Part shown: piece by piece, positions 12,865-22,925 of the stretch | Numbering within the stretch: position 1 is the first letter of the stretch | Layout of the letters: the number at the start of each line of letters is the position of its first letter | Source: Diphasiastrum complanatum | Taxonomy: Eukaryota; Streptophyta; Lycopodiopsida; Lycopodiales; Lycopodiaceae | DNA: 64,000 nucleotides | Direction of reading: 5' to 3' | NCBI GenBank assembly: GCA_029204225.1 | Contig: CM055102.1 | Span: forward strand, 20,099,349 to 20,163,348 | Notes under the pieces: model-generated | Database searches by the model: none | Told to the model about the DNA's origin: nothing | What the model saw: only the letters and a program-made list of their open reading frames with translations | Position numbers and translations under genes: made by a program

Positions 12865-13382
12865 TGTTATGTCCATGGCCAATAAGTAGGATTCAGTATA
12901 TTCCTAGTCTTGGATACACGGTACTCCAGTAAATTAAGTTGTTAGTTATGCCACGTCATACTGGATGTGACCCGAAAGTAACTAATATCCTTGTGAGGCC
13001 CAGAACACACTAAATGGAGTTTAGACAAGGTATGAGACAGTGTATGCATGTGTAGAGTTATCAATAGCAATTCTATGAATAGTTGGTTCATGCTTAGGAC
13101 TCTATTCTAGGTGAATCTATGTATAGAAAACTTAGGGCTATGCATGGCTATGTGCCTAGGTTGCTTTTGGCTCTATATTGAGGCCAAACTCGCCCTACTC
13201 CTCATTGTGGTCATTGATTCATTGACAGGGTTTCACTCTACCTTCATGCTTCCTATTCCTTGGCTTGGGGTTGAAGCTCCTAGAGTTGATTGGTTGCTTC
13301 TACTTGGTGGGATGGTTTATCCATAGTGTGTTTTCCATTGTGTTTTGTCTTGTAAGTAGGATCTTAGAGAACTTCCCTTATA
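12865..13382 (+). repeat. 3' LTR of the nested element
   Basis: Starts TGTTATGTCCATGG and ends AACTTCCCTTATA, a near-identical partner of 7029-7548. It is followed at once by the GGAAG target-site copy and by copia sequence. Confidence 0.92.
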
Positions 13383-13387
13383 GGAAG

Positions 13388-14670
13388 CATGAACTGAGTC
13401 AGAAATGAAAGGACTTCTAGCATGCTTGCTGATTATACAGCTTTCACATGGAGAAGTTTGCTTGCTGATAGAAGGCAGATCTTGTACTAGTTTCTGAGTT
13501 GACATTTGTTGAATACGATTGAAGTTCAAATGGCCCAATCTGAAATACCAAAGTATATCAGATGATTCGGAAGTTGATGTGTGAAGAGCTTGATTGTTGG
13601 AAGAATAACAGTGGCTGAGTTTTTAGAGGTGTTCACTTCTTCTCCCGAAAGCTAAAACTTTTCGGGTTTTATCAAGGATGGTGTAGCCAGTTGTATCAAA
13701 TTTGACCCTCTGATCCGAATCAGTGATTCTGCTAACTAAGAGCAGATTCTTGGTCAAATTTGGTACGTGGAGAATGTTGGACGACAACTTGACTTCGCCT
13801 TTCTAAAATTCGATTCTGACTATTCCTTCACCATGAATCGAATGTGACGAGTTGTCTCCTAGTTACACAACTCAAGAGTGGGTGAAAGATTTATAATCTC
13901 TGAACCAATCTTGATGGTGAGTTATGTTTCGAGTTGCTCCATAATCAAGATACCAGAAATCGATATCCTGTTGTTCTCCGACCTTAATCATAAAGGTTGT
14001 TTCATCATCCTCTTGTTGTTGTATCAAAAAACTGGTTGAGACAGAATTCGCTAGTTGTTGGAACTGCTTCTTCTTCTCATTGTCAAATTTTAAAGTTCTG
14101 CGGTCCTTGATCCCATGCCCAGTTCTCTTGCAGTATTTGTAGAAAAGTTTTTGCTTTGGTTGGAAAGATGAAGAGTTTGAATTCGAACCTGAGCCTGAAT
14201 TCGACTAGAGCCAAAATTCGAGCCAAAGTCAAAATTTGATCATGGCTGCATATTGCTCTTCTTTTTGGATCTGAACTTCTGATTTTTAGAATATAGAGCT
14301 TGAGGATCCAATCCTGTGCCTGAGGAGGTTGCAGATCTTCTAGCCTCCTCTTGTTGGAGTAATGAGATCACCCTTGAAAGAGTGATCTTCTCCTGGATCG
14401 AAATTGCTAGGACCCAATTTTCATAGGCCTCAAGAAGACTCGATAATAGAGTCATAACAGCATCGGTATTTTCAATGACAAAGTCAGTTACAGTCATCTG
14501 TTCCATAAGATTTTGGAAAGTGTTGACATGGCTCAAAATACTTGATGCTTCAGACATTCTCAAGGTGACGAATTTCTTCGTAAAATGGAGATTGGAGGAA
14601 ACGTCCCTGATATCGTAGAGTGTTGCTATACCGGATCGACTCAAAAAATTCTATATCTCCCGAGTCTTTG
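13388..14670 (-). pseudogene. Ty1/copia gag-protease-GAG_pre-integrase (upstream half of split element)
   Basis: Read on the minus strand, gag comes first (14670-14240; LSRSGIATLYDIRDVSSNL, then HVNTFQNLMEQM, the copia UBN2-type gag). Next is a degenerate zinc knuckle (CKRTGHGIKDRRT, with cysteines lost), then the protease region WYLDYGATRNITHH, where the usual DSGAT is DYGAT. Last is GAG_pre-integrase (LGHLNFNRIQQMSTQKLVQDLP, with the C..C of CESC near 13430). Frames shift several times. At 13388 it is cut by the nested element and resumes at 7023. The 5' LTR is missing: homology stops near 14670 at a junction with plus-strand DNA. Confidence 0.85.
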
Positions 14671-14727
14671 TACATTTTTTGATACTTGTAAATTTCGATA
14701 CTTTCGGTCTAAAATTCTGACCCAACG

Positions 14728-15130
14728 ACTTCGCGATGAAATTGATTCTTGCAATTCTGAATTTGTAGAATCTTATGTGTTGAATTGTGATCAGTGCCAG
14801 TGGAATAAAGCAGAGCGCTTAAAGGCTGGTGGACTATTGCATCCATTGGATATTCCTTCTAAATGATGGGATAGTATTTCAATGGACTTTGTAGTTGGTT
14901 TACCGAGGACGAATAAACAAAAAGATGCAATTTGGGTCATAGTTGATCGGTTAACAAAATTGGCTACGTTTATTCTAGTAAAGACTACAATTAAAGCATC
15001 TGATTTAGCTCAAGTGTTTTTTGAATGTTTGTTCAGGCTATATGGATTGCCATCTAACATTGTTAGTGATTGAGATCCCAAGTTTACAGGCCAATTTTGG
15101 ACAACAGTGTTTGAAAAGCTTGAGACGTCT
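14728..15130 (+). pseudogene. Ty3/gypsy integrase fragment
   Basis: The frame reads the end of the zinc-binding region (YVLNCDQCQWNKAERLK, AGGLLHPLDIPSK), then an in-frame TGA, then the integrase core WDSISMDFVVGLPR, DAIWVIVDRLTKLATFI, FRLYGLPSNIVSD. A second stop replaces the residue after VSD. The first two catalytic acidic residues (MDF and VSD) remain. Sequence ends at KFTGQFWTTVFEKL, where an unrelated insertion begins. The C-terminal part seems to resume at about 15785. The same family occurs at 27680-28302. Confidence 0.8.
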
Positions 15131-15784
15131 TTGACCCTAAACCCTAAACCCCACTTTCCTCCCAAACTGTTGCCAGAATGTTCAAATTTATATTTGCGTG
15201 GATTATCCATGTGAATATAAATTTCAATGCCGTTGACCGCATCCACCGGCAGCATTGCTGGAGGTGGATAATCCACTCATGGACGTTCCACGCGAATATA
15301 AATTTCTGAAAGTTGACTAAGTGTCGCAAGTCGCGTGGATAGTCCGCATGGAAAACTACAAAGTTTTCTAGTTGTATATATATATGGTAAGAGGTCAATG
15401 TCACGCCTGCTACCCACTGTTTAGTCTAGACTCTTCTTGTAAAATACTTACATCGTGCCTAAACACCAGTTCACAAAATTGATTAGACGATAACTCAAAA
15501 GTTTGTCACTTTGCACATATACAATAGATCAGAATAAAACATAGAGATACATATAATATTGTGAGTAGACATACATTGTTGATATAGTCGAAATAGACAT
15601 TATTATCAATCAGACTATTTGAGTCCTTAGAATCAAATATTTTGAGAGAGTGAAAATTATTCAAAACATAGAGAGATTGTTTTATCTGTCAATTATTTCA
15701 ATCAACTGTATAATCTTAGCAGTATCACAATGCTAAGCGCACAACTACTATGAACCATTTTTCTTGCACAAGATTCAATAGAGA
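15131..15784. mobile_element. Insertion in the gypsy integrase: telomere-like motif and ATCC/GGAT palindromes
   Basis: This 0.65-kb block replaces the middle of the integrase. It starts close to an 18-bp CCCTAAACCCTAAACCCC (15135-15152). It then holds GTGGATTATCCA and GGTGGATAATCCAC palindromes (about 15202-15275), two copies of GCGAATATAAATTTC/GTGAATATAAATTTC, and GCGTGGATAGTCCGCATGGA. The same palindrome vocabulary occurs in the block at 28303-28560. A small DNA element or foldback is likely. Its ends and any target duplication are unclear. Confidence 0.45.
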
Positions 15785-15945
15785 TTTTGAGGAAGGAGAA
15801 AAAATGTTTCTCAGGATTCTAAAGTACCTTCTTTAAAGATAAACAAGCGTCACAATTTGTCACCTAGATTTTGTGGGCCTTGGAAAATTGTCAAAAATAT
15901 AATTGGCATTGCTTATGAATTGGTATTGTAAAACTAGCTCGAAAT
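15785..15945 (+). pseudogene. Ty3/gypsy integrase C-terminal fragment
   Basis: Around 15835-15930 the frame reads INKRHNLSPRFCGPWKIV and IIGIAYELVL, then a stop. This matches the KLSPRF.GPF.V...IG..AY.L.L segment at the C-terminus of Ty3/gypsy integrases. It has the same orientation as 14728-15130 and is probably the other flank of the insertion between them, with part of the integrase deleted. Confidence 0.65.
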
Positions 15946-16117
15946 CACCTAAAATGCTCCCAAAGGACTCCTCCGGGTGACACTCCTCATCTTAGAGCAA
16001 GTCTACATGAGCATGGCTAAGACTCTGACCAATGGATGAGCTAGCAAATTTAATCATTTTTCTTTGAGCCTTTAATGTGTGCATGAGCCAATCACTAAGC
16101 TATAGGATTCAAGCTTG

Positions 16118-16145
16118 CTCTAGAGCTCGAGCTCGAGCTCGAGCC
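16118..16145. repeat. (GAGCTC)n short tandem repeat
   Basis: About four copies of the palindromic hexamer GAGCTC/CTCGAG. It gives a run of Leu-Glu codons on the minus strand that is not a gene. Confidence 0.85.
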
Positions 16146-16149
16146 ATAT

Positions 16150-18660
16150 CAAATCCCAGAGGGGAGTCGTAGATGGCATCTCTTGACAACGTGTGCAATA
16201 CCAAAGCATCATCAAGTCTCTAAAATGTGGAGATATGTCAAACCACAACAAAACCATGAGGAGAGATATGATAAAAATGTGAACAAGACATATTTCGGGA
16301 TCAACTCTAATCCTCAACTCCCTTTACTAGTTTTTGTTAGGCTTCCTTCTCAAATCACACTACCCCAATCCAAGTCATAATGTAGATATCGCTCTTGTGT
16401 TTACCAATGATGATTAATCGGGCCAACGACCATTTTAATTTCACATTCACATCGAATCCAAGTTGAAGAACTGAATTCAAACCACCTAGTGGCAACATGC
16501 TTGAGGGTAGCTCTCATGGGCACCTTTTATTGTGTCATCGGTTACCTTATGGACATATGCTTTGTTGGCTTGGCTTAGTTGGTTTTCTTTATAATGTAAT
16601 GGATCGTTAGGCTGATCAATCTTTCAAGATTGAATTTTGTTCAATCATATAATGGATGAAATGGGTAGCATAAGAACTAAGTTAGGGAATCCAGTATAAA
16701 TTCAGCTTTCATGAGGTGTTGATACAAACATTAGAAAAAAAGGGTAAAACCTTGTTTGTAATTTGTTGCTCTAATGAAATAGGCAACATTGGACCTAGTG
16801 TTATTTTGTGCTTTCCTAGTGTGCTTTTGATCTCGACTTGACTTACTGTATAATAGTGTACAATAGTGTCGTATCGATTTGGTATACAGGTTAATCCTAA
16901 GGTGATTTGATATTAAACCAAAGATCATCTATGAAAATTGCGGCCAAGCAAGCCAAAAAAATATCCAAACTTCCTTCCAAAGAGAAACCTCCACCTAGAA
17001 GCATTTAGGCCAATTTTTTCAAGATACAAGCACAAGCATGCAAATCATGAAAAATTGCCAGAACCTTTCTTGCATACAGCTAAATCATTAGCATGATTAT
17101 CAACCAAAAATATAAGCAATCAAAGAGAAAAGCCTTAACTCATTGGTAACAGAAAATATATACGCCACTAGATGGAAACGTTAAAACACACAATACCACT
17201 ACACATTGAACAGAAAATCATCAGCACGTGATTCTAAGTATCTCCAAGGAACAGAGACCAAAACTATCAACATACAATCATAAGCAAATGATTCTAGGTA
17301 ACTCCATGGAACAAAGATGAAAACATTGAATAGAAAATCTTATGAAAATAGAGATCAAAACATTGAATAGAAAATCATCATCGAATTGATTACAACTTCC
17401 CATCATAACACCTACACTTATTGATAAAATTGGAAATGTTCCTCAAAAGGAGGCTTCAATGTTCATCTACATGACTTCTTTCCCACTGCTTTCCCTTCTT
17501 AAAAATCCACCCCTCCACTCTCTACAGTCATTTGTCTTGTCTTCTACCTTTACCTCTCCTCCTTGCCCATGTGCTGTAATTTTCTACAGCGTTGCGAGTA
17601 GAAAATTGTAGAGGCAGTAGACAGAGAGGGGCCCCGCCCGGGCCATACTAACTCACGGGAAAATATAAATCAAATATAAAAGGTCTATATAATGTTGGAA
17701 AATGTACACATATTATCTTCATAAAGGTGAAAAAAGATCAATTTTTTTTTTCAAAAAATGAAGCAATTCGTCTATGCCTCAATTTTTCTTTACCATTTAG
17801 CAAAAATTCGCCCCCAAAAGAAATCACAAAGATCTTTGTCGAAGGCTTAGACAAAGTTATACAAATAACCTTTTAGTATAGCATTTAAAACTTTAAACTG
17901 ACTATCAACAAAAAAAATGATAAGTGGTTTCCATTAAGACTTTAGTATGTAGAATACACATAAGTTTTGTTCGTGAAGCAAAAGTAAAATGTGTGGCACC
18001 AATCGGTACGAGTAGATTGGGAAAGGAACAAGGAAATCTAGACACATATGATTGTGCACATTGCTCAACAATGATAGTTGCATGAACAAATATATAATGG
18101 GCTTGCTAAGTGAAAAATGGTCAATGAATACAAGAAAACTATCATGTCCACATCGTGTGTGAGGAAGGACTAAAATCCAGAAGAGATATTAGTCATTGGT
18201 GATGTGGAATAGGCCAACTTTGATTAAAACCAACATGTGTTGCACATAAATATTCGTTAAGAGCACAAAAAGTGAAAAACGAGCAAGGTTAATCGTCAGG
18301 CCAATACAAATAAGGCTTCACATAAACCACAACGATCACTACGAGCATGAGAAAAATGAGCGTAAATATTTTTATGGTGACGTATATCCAAGAGACACAT
18401 TGGCCATATATTTTTGTATATATAGATTCATGCAACATCATCTAATTTTCACTTATTAACTTGCAAACATGTACGCATGCATGCGTGGGCAAACGACGTA
18501 ATTTATAAAAAAAAAAAATTGTGATGCTATGTTGCAATCAAGCAAATGGAAATACCTTTTATGAACATCCAGAATCTATAAATAAACAAAAGCTCAAAAA
18601 CCAAGTGGTCTAAAAGAGGCAATGTAACAAGAACCAAATAAAATGGGTCCACGGCCATTC
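16150..18660. other. Intergenic region, no gene recognised
   Basis: Both strands hold only short unrelated ORFs. Local features are two diverged direct copies of an AACATTGAATAGAAAATC-type phrase at 17320-17375 and a GC-rich patch near 17630. Nothing supports coding or a typed mobile element. Confidence 0.5.
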
Positions 18661-18773
<113 letters not shown>

Positions 18774-18892
18774 GAGTAAGCTCTCTTAAGCTTATTTTCG
18801 TGCTTTTTCTCCACACAATATTCTCTCCTAATCGACCTCTCTTTGGGCGTGCCTTCACTCGCTATCTCAATGATCTTACCTTCTTGCACTTT

Positions 18893-18909
18893 GGTTTAGG
18901 GTTTAGGGT
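18893..18909 (+). promoter_or_regulatory. Telo-box-like motif upstream of the kinase gene
   Basis: GGTTTAGGGTTTAGGGT, two plant telomere-type units. Such telo-boxes occur in plant promoters near transcription starts. Here it is 250 bp upstream of the kinase start and 120 bp after the CT tract. A regulatory role is inference. Confidence 0.35.
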
Positions 18910-19161
18910 GATCTATCAGCATTCGGTTCATAATCTCAAAACTCCAGAAAATCTAGGTACGCTGAGGCTCCCTAATAGATGCCTCGGTGCTTGAGGCAGA
19001 TCAGGAAATTAATGCAATCCAGAATACAGACTTAATTATAGATGCTCAAGTACGGACAGTGAAGAGTATAACTGCATGCATGCAGTTGCAATTGCGCGCA
19101 TGACATACTGAGGGTGTGTATTCCGGAGCTGAGTTCAACAACGATCATCCTTCACTCATTC

Positions 19162-20346
19162 ATGGATCATGGGCTGGTGAGATCGTGGGTGAGAGGGAGG
19201 TCTATTGGAGCTGGAGCTTTTGGTAAGGTTCATTTGGACGTCAACGTAGAGAATGGAGATCTGAATGCCATTAAGTCCGTTGAGTGCGATCATGAGTGGT
19301 ATGGTGAAGAGATTCAGGCTCTTGAACATGAGATAAGCATACTTAAAACGCTTCAGTCTCCTCATGTGGTGCAATTCTTAAGAAACAGTAAAACAATGGA
19401 AGACTGGAAGTGGGTGGCAAATCTGTTTTTGGAATACATGTCTGGAGTGAGCTCGGTAGATCTGGTGAACAAATTCGGTGATTTGTTGCATGAAAGTCTG
19501 GTTAGAAATTACACTCGACAGATTTTGCTTGGATTGTGCTACCTTCACAGCCACCAGATTGTGCATTGTGACCTGAACGCAAAAAATGTTCTGGTGGGCT
19601 CTATGGGGGTGAAACTTGCAGATTTTGGTGCTGCAACTAGGTTAGACAATAATCGTGACAGTACAAGAACTGACCATCGCTTAAAGCACATGAAAGGCAC
19701 ACCTTTGTGGATGGTGCCAGAGGTGGTGAGACATAAAGAACAAGGCCCCGCTTCGGATATCTGGTCCCTGGGATGCACACTGACGGAAATGGTGACAGAC
19801 AACGTTCCATGGCACAACCTCTTGAGTGACATCTCCTCCGCCGCAGCAGCTTTGTACCAGATTGGTTGCACGAAGAAAATACCAAAAATTTCGTCATCAT
19901 TATCGTTGGAGGGCCGGGACTTCTTGCGGAAATGATTCTACAGGGATCCGAAAGAGAGATGGAGCAGCGCTCAGCTTCTAGAGCATCCCTTTGTGAGACC
20001 TGAGCTACGGATTTCCATGGACTCAGCTTTGACATTAGACATGTCGCCTTTCAGTCCAGATAGCGTCTTGAACAACTGCAACCGCGTTGTCATCAACCAA
20101 ACATCTATTCAGGTTGCCATGAGTTCTATTCCATCTGTACTCTCGCTCAAGACAAGGACAGATCACAGCTCTCACATCAAACTGGAGTCTCCAGACAATG
20201 ATCATGAGCAACTTATCAAGAACGATGAGATTAATGTGCAAGATTATGCAACACTTGAATCTGCATGTTCTCTGCCGATGGCAATGGAGTATTTATGCAG
20301 TTCCACAAGCATAAATGAAACTGCTTACAAAAAAGCAAAAATATAA
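19162..20346 (+). pseudogene. MAPKKK17/18-like protein kinase with one in-frame stop
   Basis: Plant MEKK-type MAP kinase kinase kinase, intronless. ATG 19162 is chosen because WVRGRSIG follows in the family position. Residue landmarks: Gly loop GAGAFG 16-21, AIK Lys38, HCDLNAKN 135-142, DFG 154-156, VPE 185-187, then QGPASDIWSLGCT 194-206. Codon 258 is TGA (19933-19935), where relatives have Cys in FL.KCF. The same frame then continues FYRDPKERW...LLEHPFV and a 110-residue tail to TAA 20346. The catalytic-loop Lys of HCD-[VL]-K is Asn139, and APE is VPE. These changes together suggest a dead kinase or pseudogene. A truncated product, readthrough or a recent stop allele are alternatives. Stress or ABA signalling would be the family role. 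Confidence 0.85.
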
Positions 20347-20402
20347 GTAATGCTCCAAGCCAAGCCGGTTCAGTAAATCAATCAGTGTCTCATGAGTGAT
20401 CC

Positions 20403-20588
20403 ATGCCAGGTTGCTCATCATCTTCTGATTATCTGTGGCTACTCCAGAAAAGTATGCGCCCACTTGAAACAGAAGATTTTAACCATGAAACTAAGACAGA
20501 CATTCAGAAATATCTGTTGCGTGTCAACGGAACTCTGGAAGAACTTCTGCTGCAGATCAAAATCATACGGTTCAGGTCTGCAGACTAG
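20403..20588 (+). pseudogene. Small ORF after the kinase, possibly its frameshifted tail
   Basis: A 61-codon ATG ORF starting 56 bp past the kinase TAA, in another frame. It is Ser-rich at first, then has a helical LRVNGTLEELLLQIK stretch. MAPKKK C-terminal tails are poorly conserved, so it could be old tail sequence shifted out of frame, or chance. Confidence 0.25.
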
Positions 20589-20600
20589 AATCGTGGACGA

Positions 20601-20762
20601 TGCTAAATTTTGAATTTGAATTGGTGCAGTTGGCTCTATATAAATGCCAAGCTAATCAAATCTGCAATCAAATACCACGAGATCATGCTAGAATTTGAAT
20701 TTGAATTGATGCAGTTTCGCTCTATATATTGAATGCCGAGGTAATTCATGACAATCAAATAC
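20601..20762. repeat. Imperfect tandem duplication, about 80 bp x 2
   Basis: Units start at about 20601 and 20686. Each holds GAATTTGAATTTGAATTG.TGCAGTT, GCTCTATATA and AATCAAATACC. It lies just after the kinase locus; each unit has a TATATA. Confidence 0.8.
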
Positions 20763-21127
20763 CGTAAAGGAGGGTATGAATTCCGGTTAATTGCTGTCAA
20801 ATTTGGAATTTATTTGATGAATTGTACTAGAGTATTGTGGTGACCGTGGATAACTAACTATTGAGCACATAGATGAGGCTGTAGGTACTAAGTTGGTCTT
20901 GTCTTGTCACCCTCGGCTTGAATAAATCTTGGCCTTTTAAGGTTTAAATGATTCAATGCAAATTAACAAAATGATAAAAAAAGATCACGAGAGGCCCAAC
21001 ATTAGGAAAATTTCTAGTGGATCGTACCTTGAATGGGAATTATTTATTAATATTATTATCAGACTTAGTGTAGTAGCAACATGATCTATTTGTTATTTTG
21101 TAACAAAGGTTTTTATACTTTGAAATC

Positions 21128-21265
21128 TTGTTTGATAGTTTAAAATTGAAGTATGTTGGATAGGGTTCAAACTAGTATATTTCAATTGTTGAATTTTGCA
21201 ATGTTGTTTGGTAGGTTTAAATTGATATTGGATGGTTATCAGACTAGTATGTTTCAATTGTGTGA
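21128..21265. repeat. Diverged tandem repeat
   Basis: Two units carry TTTAAA-TTGA..TATTGGAT/TATGTTGGAT, then CAAACTAGTATATTTCAATTG or CAGACTAGTATGTTTCAATTG, spaced about 80 bp. No coding content. Confidence 0.65.
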
Positions 21266-21299
21266 AATCTAAAAACATGTAGCTTTAGGATTGTTTGTG

Positions 21300-21889
21300 T
21301 ATATCTGGTCTGATTGGGTTCCATATTTCAACCTGTTCCAATTGACAAAGCACTCTCTTGAATGTTAACAAATGAACTCAAGAAGAAATCACAAAGATAT
21401 GGAACCTCTCAAATCTCTTGTAGCACTTCTAACTAGAAAATCAACACATAGAATAGTGAAATTTTGATCAGCCTATGATCTATCCTCAATCTAATGATAC
21501 TTGCCACTTCCGAAGATAGAAACACACTCAAATGAGATTCATTAACCTCACCTAGAGATCCAATCAAAATTAGGATTTTGACATAATCACAATAAAATGA
21601 ATATCTCAAATTCTACATGCAATTTCTAAAAACTTGATACATCATCTTGTAGCCTCCAATGAGACGTTCCTAATACACCAAAAATTGTCTAATTCTAGTA
21701 AAACAAGTGTGAAATCAGAATTGATCAAGTATATAAACCTATATTGAGGTTTGACCTACAAAAGATCAATTCTACATAAGCAAAAATACTGATTTTTGAG
21801 TAGAGATCAATCTAGCATGCTTTAGCATTGGTAACTCCTCCAAATCCTTGCTAAAGATGGCTGATCCTTTCATAACCTGAAACAAAATA
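21300..21889 (-). mobile_element. 5' internal region of a truncated LTR element
   Basis: Sequence just inside the primer site of the LTR at 21902-22422. On the minus strand it opens ...GGATCAGCCATCTTTAGCAA. No long ORF or recognised gag block survives. It is lost by about 21300. Confidence 0.5.
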
Positions 21890-21901
21890 GCTCTGATACC
21901 A
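21890..21901 (-). other. Primer binding site
   Basis: Minus-strand TGGTATCAGAGC directly adjoins the LTR end TCCTTCACA. It fixes the element orientation as minus. Confidence 0.85.
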
Positions 21902-22422
21902 TGTGAAGGATTTTAGATCATTCAAAATCCAATCCATGTCCCTGATCTTTGGTTACAAAAAGGAACAAACCAACAATTCTGTCAATTTAGAAAAATCAGC
22001 ATCTAATGCAAACTCTAAGAGATATTGATCAAACATGAACCAAAACATAAAATATGACTGTGTTCGTACAATTACAATACCCTACTGTATTTCACACGTC
22101 TGGAACCAAAAATAGCAATAAATGATCATTCTACACATAGAATTGCAAGATAACATCATGAGAGTGCACCAATGAATGCATCCTGAGAGTGCACCAATGA
22201 GTAGTAGAACCCAAAGAGAACCATGTATAATGATGAAATGAGAGAGAAAAGAGAGAAGATCTGTCTCTCCACGAGTTACATCCTTTTATAACAGGTCCAA
22301 ACCCTATTTGGCCACTTGGCTTTTCCTCCAAAATGTAAACCCTACTATTTTTGGGACTAGATTCAATGTACCCAAAGTTCAAATTTGAATCTCTGTCAAA
22401 CTTGACTACCAACTTTCTCACA
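21902..22422 (-). repeat. 5' LTR of a truncated minus-strand element
   Basis: On the minus strand the block begins TGTGAGAAAGTTGG and ends ATCCTTCACA, giving 5-bp inverted ends (TGTGA/TCACA). It has a TATA-like TTATAAAAGG near 22290 and is followed by the primer site. Inside is a short tandem repeat of GAGAGTGCACCAATGA (about 22157-22202). No partner LTR is in the window. Confidence 0.75.
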
Positions 22423-22430
22423 CTTTCAAA

Positions 22431-22925
22431 TGTTCGATTTATCTCCTCTACTCTCCTAAATCCCATTTTAATATGCCTCCATTCATGCTGCATTTTTACT
22501 CACATTGTCGCACAGTCTGCATATTTACATGTAAAATAAGACAGACGAATAAAACGCGACTGTCTGCATAAATACAAGTAAATTCTCACAGATGAAGAAA
22601 AGGTGAAAAACGCGACACTGTGTTTTTTTTACATGCGTTTTGTGACAGGCAAAAAAGGCGACACTACCTTACAAAATGCCAAAGGTGTCCTAGGAAGCGA
22701 AGGCACCCTGTAAATCAAATCCTAAGGCATTTCGTTAGAGTGACGCATTTTTCGCATCTTCCCCAACATTCATTTCAACAAAAGTTGACGTCGTGGCCTT
22801 CTCACGCTCATCCCATGCAACTGTGCAATCAGATCTGACAACGACAACAGCCATCCACGATCTCCTACAAACAACACATCCACTTTGTACTTTCTTCATC
22901 TGCACACCTGTAACATTGTGTATCT
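22431..22925 (+). repeat. Copia LTR, copy A (truncated)
   Basis: TGTTCGATTTATCTCCTCTACTC... matches 25240 onward for about 490 bp (same orientation) and the inverse of 36540-37019. Homology stops at GTAACATTGTGTAT, where coiled-coil ORF copy 3 begins on the other strand. It may be a 5' LTR whose own internal DNA has been replaced. Confidence 0.8.

Larger units (their letters stand above)
7029..13382 (+). mobile_element. Complete nested LTR retrotransposon, non-autonomous (LARD-like)
   Basis: Two similar direct terminal repeats (7029-7548 and 12865-13382) enclose 5.3 kb of AT-rich internal DNA. GGAAG is found on both outer flanks (7024-7028, 13383-13387) as a perfect 5-bp target-site duplication. 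A primer site TGGTATCAGAGC (7550-7561) follows the left repeat and a purine tract precedes the right one. The ends are TG...TA rather than TG...CA. The interior has only short ORFs and no recognisable reverse transcriptase; weak protease-like and integrase-like traces are listed separately. It is inserted in a minus-strand copia integrase. It is either a LARD needing a helper or a very decayed full element. Confidence 0.9.

Noticed and set aside
15135-15152. CCCTAAACCCTAAACCCC as a telomere or chromosome end
   Set aside because: Only two and a half units within retroelement DNA; an interstitial motif, not a telomere.
19545-20035. Minus-strand ORFs opposite the kinase
   Set aside because: They are shadows of the kinase codons on the other strand with no family content.
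19162-20346. Calling the kinase a processed retrocopy because it lacks introns
   Set aside because: MAPKKK17/18-type plant genes are commonly intronless, and no poly(A) tail or flanking duplication is seen.
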